This document shows, piece after piece, positions 60,004 to 64,000 of a stretch of 64,000 nt of DNA. Each line of letters opens with the position of its first letter. Positions within the stretch are counted from its first letter, which is position 1. The stretch is from positions 24,638,090 through 24,702,089 of the forward strand of contig NC_083638.1 in the NCBI RefSeq assembly GCF_963576545.1, read 5' to 3'. The position numbers were made by a program, and so were the translations under genes. A model generated the notes under the pieces. It made no database searches, was not told the origin of the DNA, and saw nothing but the letters and a program-made list of their open reading frames with translations. The DNA is from Limanda limanda. Its lineage: Eukaryota; Chordata; Actinopteri; Pleuronectiformes; Pleuronectidae.

Positions 60004-62306
60004 GTGAGTTTCCTCTGAACACCCACACTCACACTTATCTGATAAACTTGAACAAAGCAGTGACAGGTGAACAAGAGTCTTTTATTCGGATAATGGGAGC
60101 AATGGAGATGAGATGACGCACAAGACACTACTTACTCAATCCTGCGTATGATTATATGTGCATTAGTACATATAGACACTACATAATAATACCAATTCTG
60201 ACACACACTTTCTTAACAGCCATAGACACTGTAACTGTGTTAACTTCGGAGTTCGTTCAGGCTGAGTTAAAGATCCCTGAATCAAAGCTCCAGTTTACTG
60301 TGTTTGCTCGGCCGCTGAGCTGGTCAAAGTCTTTTCACTTCTCAGTTATCATGTATCTGTCTGGACTCAAAAATCATTCAAACCCGAATAGCATCATTCT
60401 GGATTGAAAGCTTTGTGCCGCCGTGTGTGCAGCACTGTCTGAACTCAGATCGCACGATGTTGAAGCTTGGCCCAAACTATTAAAAGTGAGAGTTTTACCT
60501 CAAAGGTAAATGTAAGAATGTGAAGGGGATTTGCTTGTAAATGGTTTGTGATGTAACTTGGGACTTGTGTTAAAGTTGTCAAGGCATCTCATTCACGGAG
60601 GTAACTTTGTTTGGTTATGGGGATCATGCAACAAGAATGAATTGGTTCAACGACATTGATCAACACTGATTAATGGGATAAATTCATCATGTAAGAAGTG
60701 CCTGAATAAGTTGAAATTTACAGAAAAGGAAACAAAAACAAAAATTACCACAGCTGTATTTTCATAAAAGTTTTATACAAAAGTAAGTAGCCCATTGATG
60801 ATTCAGACAATGACGTTTCATTGTCTGAATCAAATATTGGTTATTAATTTAATTCAGTTTAACATTAGATCAAATGTTCAAATTATTGCAAACAGTTGGC
60901 TGAGACTGCTTCCAAACTCATTTCTTCCACTGATTAATTATTCATCTTCACCAACAATGTTTTTTTATAGTTGTTAAAAAACATGGGTCAAGGTGTCTGC
61001 TCCTGAAGACATCTGGGATTCACTCTTAAATAACTAGACATCTATTAAATTTGAGAGCAAGTCCTAAACAATTGAATAAACCTGATTTGTTCTTCAAACG
61101 CAAAATAGGAGTCAATGTGCAACTTTCTATAAAAATACCTGGATTAATACGTTGTAAAATCAAAAATGATGCAGATTTGCTTTATATCTGGGTGGTCTCA
61201 GGGTAATATTATAAGAATAAAGCTTAAAGCAATTTTCGGCTTTGTGTCATTTTTAAGGAATACCAGAAGATCAGCCTGGGTTAACTTCATAAACATATAG
61301 GTTTCAGAAATAATAAAATACTTTAATAAATGTTTTTCCACTCAGATCTCTCTCTCTCCATGTATCTCTCAACGCTTCTGTCCTTTCAAAGCAGAGATGA
61401 GGATTGGGGGTAAATCATGAACTACCAGCCCCTGCCCAATTCTCTTTCATGCTCTCCTAATGCCATAAATAATCTTATGTAATTTCTGCAGCCTCACCAC
61501 ATCATGTGTCCCCCTCCCCCCTTACTGCATATTACTTGTCTCGCTCCCTTTAGTTTTATCACCTCGCTTCCCTGCCTGCCTCACATATACCATCCTCTCC
61601 CTCTTCCTCTCCTGTAATGTTAGACCAGAGGAAGCGATGTGAATCATTTTGGCTCTTAGGGATCAGAGGAAATATCCCATCGCCAAGGTGTCAGTGGAAA
61701 TTGGTCACACGTTGTGCACTGTAAAAGATTTAAATCCTCTTACCTTTCATTCCTTTAAGAGCTTGACTTATTAGCTGGAAGGGTCCGTGCCAGCAGAGAC
61801 ACTGAGGTGTCAGTCCACAGTCGCTGCTCTCTGTCTTCAGAGTGGTCTAAAAGCTCATATCTGGGCTGCTTTTTATGACCGTTATTGTAGCATCTAATGT
61901 TCAGTCCTGACATGACAGCTTTTCCATTTCTGGCCTGGACCCAGTTCTGACTGGCAGGTGACTAATACACCGGCTGGCAATGCTGCACCAACCCATCTGC
62001 CAACTGTGGGTGGCCATGCTCTGAATCGTGATCCGTAATAACTGGAGATTCTCCAAACCGTTTAAGTATGTGCATCAAAGACTTGGTTTGCTTAGCTGGT
62101 GTAATTGAAAACGATGTGTGATCTGGGCAGGTAAGGATTTTACTCGAAGAATCAATTAAGTTCAGAAAGGATTGGTTGGATACGCAATTACTCAGTCAAC
62201 AGAGGATTAATCAACAACTAATTTGATAACTTTTGTATTTATTTGTTAACTATTTTGAGAACATTATTATGTAAAAGTACCAAATGGTTAGTGTTTCCAA
62301 GTTAAT

Positions 62307-62730
62307 TAGGGCCCGAGCACCAATAAGTGGGAGGCCCTATTGAAATTGTAAAGATTATTATTTGATGGTTTTCAGGCAAATTAATTGGCTTTTTGAGGGC
62401 TTAAACATTCTCAAATCGTTACCAAAGTTTGCAGAAAATTTGGAAGTGGTGAAAATGTACGTATTCTGGAGTAATTTTAATTCTAACGGGCCCGAGTACA
62501 TGCATTTCGAAGCCTGTGGTGGAGAGAGCGGTGAATGACCAAGCGCACATCTCCGTGTTGCATGCGTTTTCATGTTTTTAATAGCACATAGGCGAAGGAG
62601 ATATTCTTGAATAACTTTTTTCTGAAGGTGGTAGAGACTTGGAAAGTGGTTTTGTGAACGCTAATAAGGGTACGCCCGATAGATTGGTACCATCCCAGAG
62701 TTTGTACTTTAATTATCTCCTGCTTTTGAA
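62307..62730. mobile_element. Degenerate teleost interspersed repeat (GGGCCCGAGCACC type)
   Basis: It begins AGGGCCCGAGCACCAATAAG then TGGGAGGCCCTATTGAAATT, and a second ACGGGCCCGAGTACATGCAT occurs at about 62486. GGGCCCGAGCACC...GGAGGCCCTATTG is a signature of a very abundant fish repeat. This copy is decayed and non-coding. Confidence 0.65.
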
Positions 62731-63095
62731 CCGTTGGTTGGTCAAACAAGCAACTTCAAACAAATAATTTAAAGGATTAGTTTGACATCTTAGATGATTT
62801 ATCTCTCTCTCATGTCTGTTGCTTCAAACAGAAAAATAACAAGCAGCTGGTTAACTAAATTATCTTAGATGGGAAACTGGGGGAAACAACTAACCTGGTT
62901 CTGTCTGTTACAAAATCCGCCTTCAAACAAACAAATATTACGTTGTTTTGATTTATTGAAAAGCTGAGTTGAGTCTCATCCATCTCATTGGACCCCAAAG
63001 ACTGAGGCCATGGCCCTCTGGCAGAAAAGGATTGACTGCTCTTTCTAGGTTGGGGGTTATTTGAGTTAAAGTATCGCAGGGACTAGTCTATGACT

Positions 63096-63566
63096 GAGGG
63101 GAAGGACAGGCGGACCGGTGTGACATCAGCTTTGTACCGGTCAGTTGTGGTGAAAAAGGAGCTGAGGCACAAGGCAAAGCTTTTGATTTTCTTGGGCTCT
63201 GAGGGGTGAACGAAAGAGGGAGATAGTGGATACAAGCCTCTAAAACCAGTTTTCTCAGTAGGGTCTGAGAGATAGAGTGAAGAGTTTGGACATCCAGAGA
63301 GAGCTCGGAGTAAAGCCGCTTTTCCTTTTGTGTTGATAGTACAAAGCTCAGGATGCCTCCTGGGCACTTCCCATTGGAGATTCTCTGGGTATGCCCAACC
63401 TAGAATATGCTGGAGGGATTACATATCCAATCTGGACTGGGAACGCCTCAGGATCCCCTGGGAGGAGAAGGCAAACTGGGGAGGGAGATGTCTGGAACAC
63501 CCTGCATTGTCTGGTGCCTCCACAAACAGACCTCGGATAAGTGGAAGAAGATGGACGGGTGGATGG
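63096..63566 (+). pseudogene. LINE ORF2 3' remnant with ATGG-type tail
   Basis: Translated pieces LYRSVVVKKELRHKAKLLIF, RDYISNLDWERLRIPWEEKA and a closing ISGRRWTGGWI correspond to the C-terminal end of the reverse-transcriptase ORF of an abundant fish non-LTR element. The DNA tail GATAAGTGGAAGAAGATGGA then CGGGTGGATGGA is its typical 3' end. The copy is truncated at the 5' side and broken by deletions, stops and frameshifts, so it is dead. L2/Rex-type assignment is tentative. Confidence 0.75.
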
Positions 63567-63591
63567 ATAAGCTTACTGCTATCTAGCTTCT

Positions 63592-63690
63592 AAGATTCAA
63601 GATTCAAGATACAAGATTTGTATTATCAAATGCACAACAATTACATTAAGCAGTCGCTGGCAATGAAATGCTTTAGTCACAGATCATTGA
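63592..63690. repeat. Dispersed repeat with ATTCAAG start
   Basis: AAGATTCAAGATTCAAGATA then CAAGATTTGTATTATC ... GCACAACAATTACATTAAGC and CAATGAAATGCTTTAGTC resemble a common fish repeat with ATTCAAGATTCAAG at its start. Confidence 0.5.
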
Positions 63691-63832
63691 ATAAAATAGA
63701 ATATTCTGCTTGTTGTATTTAAAATACAATTAAAATCTAATTCTAGGCAAGACATTAATATTCATTTCTTTTCTACTTCCTCATTGTGCAATGATGTGCA
63801 TTGTGCATGTTTTTTTAATTTATAGACTAAAC

Positions 63833-64000
63833 CAGAGGTCTTCAACAGGGGGTCCGCGGCCCCTAGGGGGTCCGCGGAGGTACTGCAGGGGGTCCGCGAA
63901 ATCTTTGGTTGATTAGACAATTTTTTCAATTTTTTATAATTTTTTTTTTTTTTTTTTCACAAATGTAATTGTCTTTCAATACACATTAACATGCATCCAA
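63833..64000. mobile_element. hAT-like terminus, cut by the window edge
   Basis: CAGAGGTCTTCAACAGGGGG then TCCGCGGCCCCTAGGGGGTC begins with the CAG-A/G-GG-T pattern of hAT-superfamily terminal inverted repeats. Three GGGGGTCCGCG(G/A) units follow in tandem. The other end lies outside the window, so the element type is inferred. Confidence 0.55.

Larger units (their letters stand above)
60004..64000 (+). other. entrep2: entrep2 intron 2 (continues past window)
   Basis: The donor GTGAGT follows exon 2. No further exon with the family sequence was recognised to the right edge. From 60010 to 62300 the DNA looks unique, including a low-repeat stretch at 61370-61760; from 62305 onward it is mostly transposon-derived. 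Confidence 0.7.

Overview
The window is nuclear DNA of a ray-finned fish. It has vertebrate GT-AG introns, a protein very close to vertebrate ZO-1, a high density of long (CA)n/(GT)n microsatellites, and dispersed repeats that I recognise from teleost genomes. The species cannot be named from the sequence.

Region 1 (118-17857, + strand) is the 3' two thirds of a tight-junction protein 1 (ZO-1, tjp1) gene. Eighteen coding exons can be joined with consistent splice phases into 1221 codons plus a TAA stop. They run from the end of PDZ3 through SH3, U5, the guanylate-kinase-like domain, U6, the alternatively spliced alpha cassette and the proline/tyrosine-rich actin-binding region to the C-terminal ZU5 domain. 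ZU5 separates ZO-1 from ZO-2 and ZO-3. The 5' exons (N-terminus, PDZ1, PDZ2 and most of PDZ3) lie left of the window. A 3' UTR of roughly 2.2 kb follows, with poly(A) signals near 19590 and 20112.

Region 2 (about 20130-22618) is the gap between the genes. It holds a dispersed repeat, a CTCF-like motif, a CAG/CAC triplet array (21610-21852, including 16 uninterrupted CAG units), a G25 run and a GC-rich 5' region with two short upstream ORFs.

Region 3 (22619 to beyond the window, + strand) is the start of an ENTREP/FAM189 family gene, best called entrep2 (fam189a1). Exon 1 (82 codons) and exon 2 (19 codons) encode the N-terminus, the first membrane segment and most of the second. The 37-kb intron 1 between them has no gene that I can support. 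It carries a ~1-kb CA-rich minisatellite right at the splice donor, many dinucleotide arrays in alternating orientation, an inverted-repeat MITE, LINE and SINE fragments and a few unique stretches. Intron 2 continues to the right edge and contains a decayed LINE ORF2 3' end and a hAT-like terminus.

The order tjp1 then entrep2 on the same strand matches the human TJP1-FAM189A1 neighbourhood. It also mirrors the paralogous TJP2-FAM189A2 pair, so the window preserves an old vertebrate gene block. No wholly new system was found. The points most worth a second look are the fish ZO-1 alpha cassette with weak splice signals, the overlapping-style uORF ending 2 nt before the entrep2 start, the triplet/G-run promoter region, and the exon-1-adjacent minisatellite.
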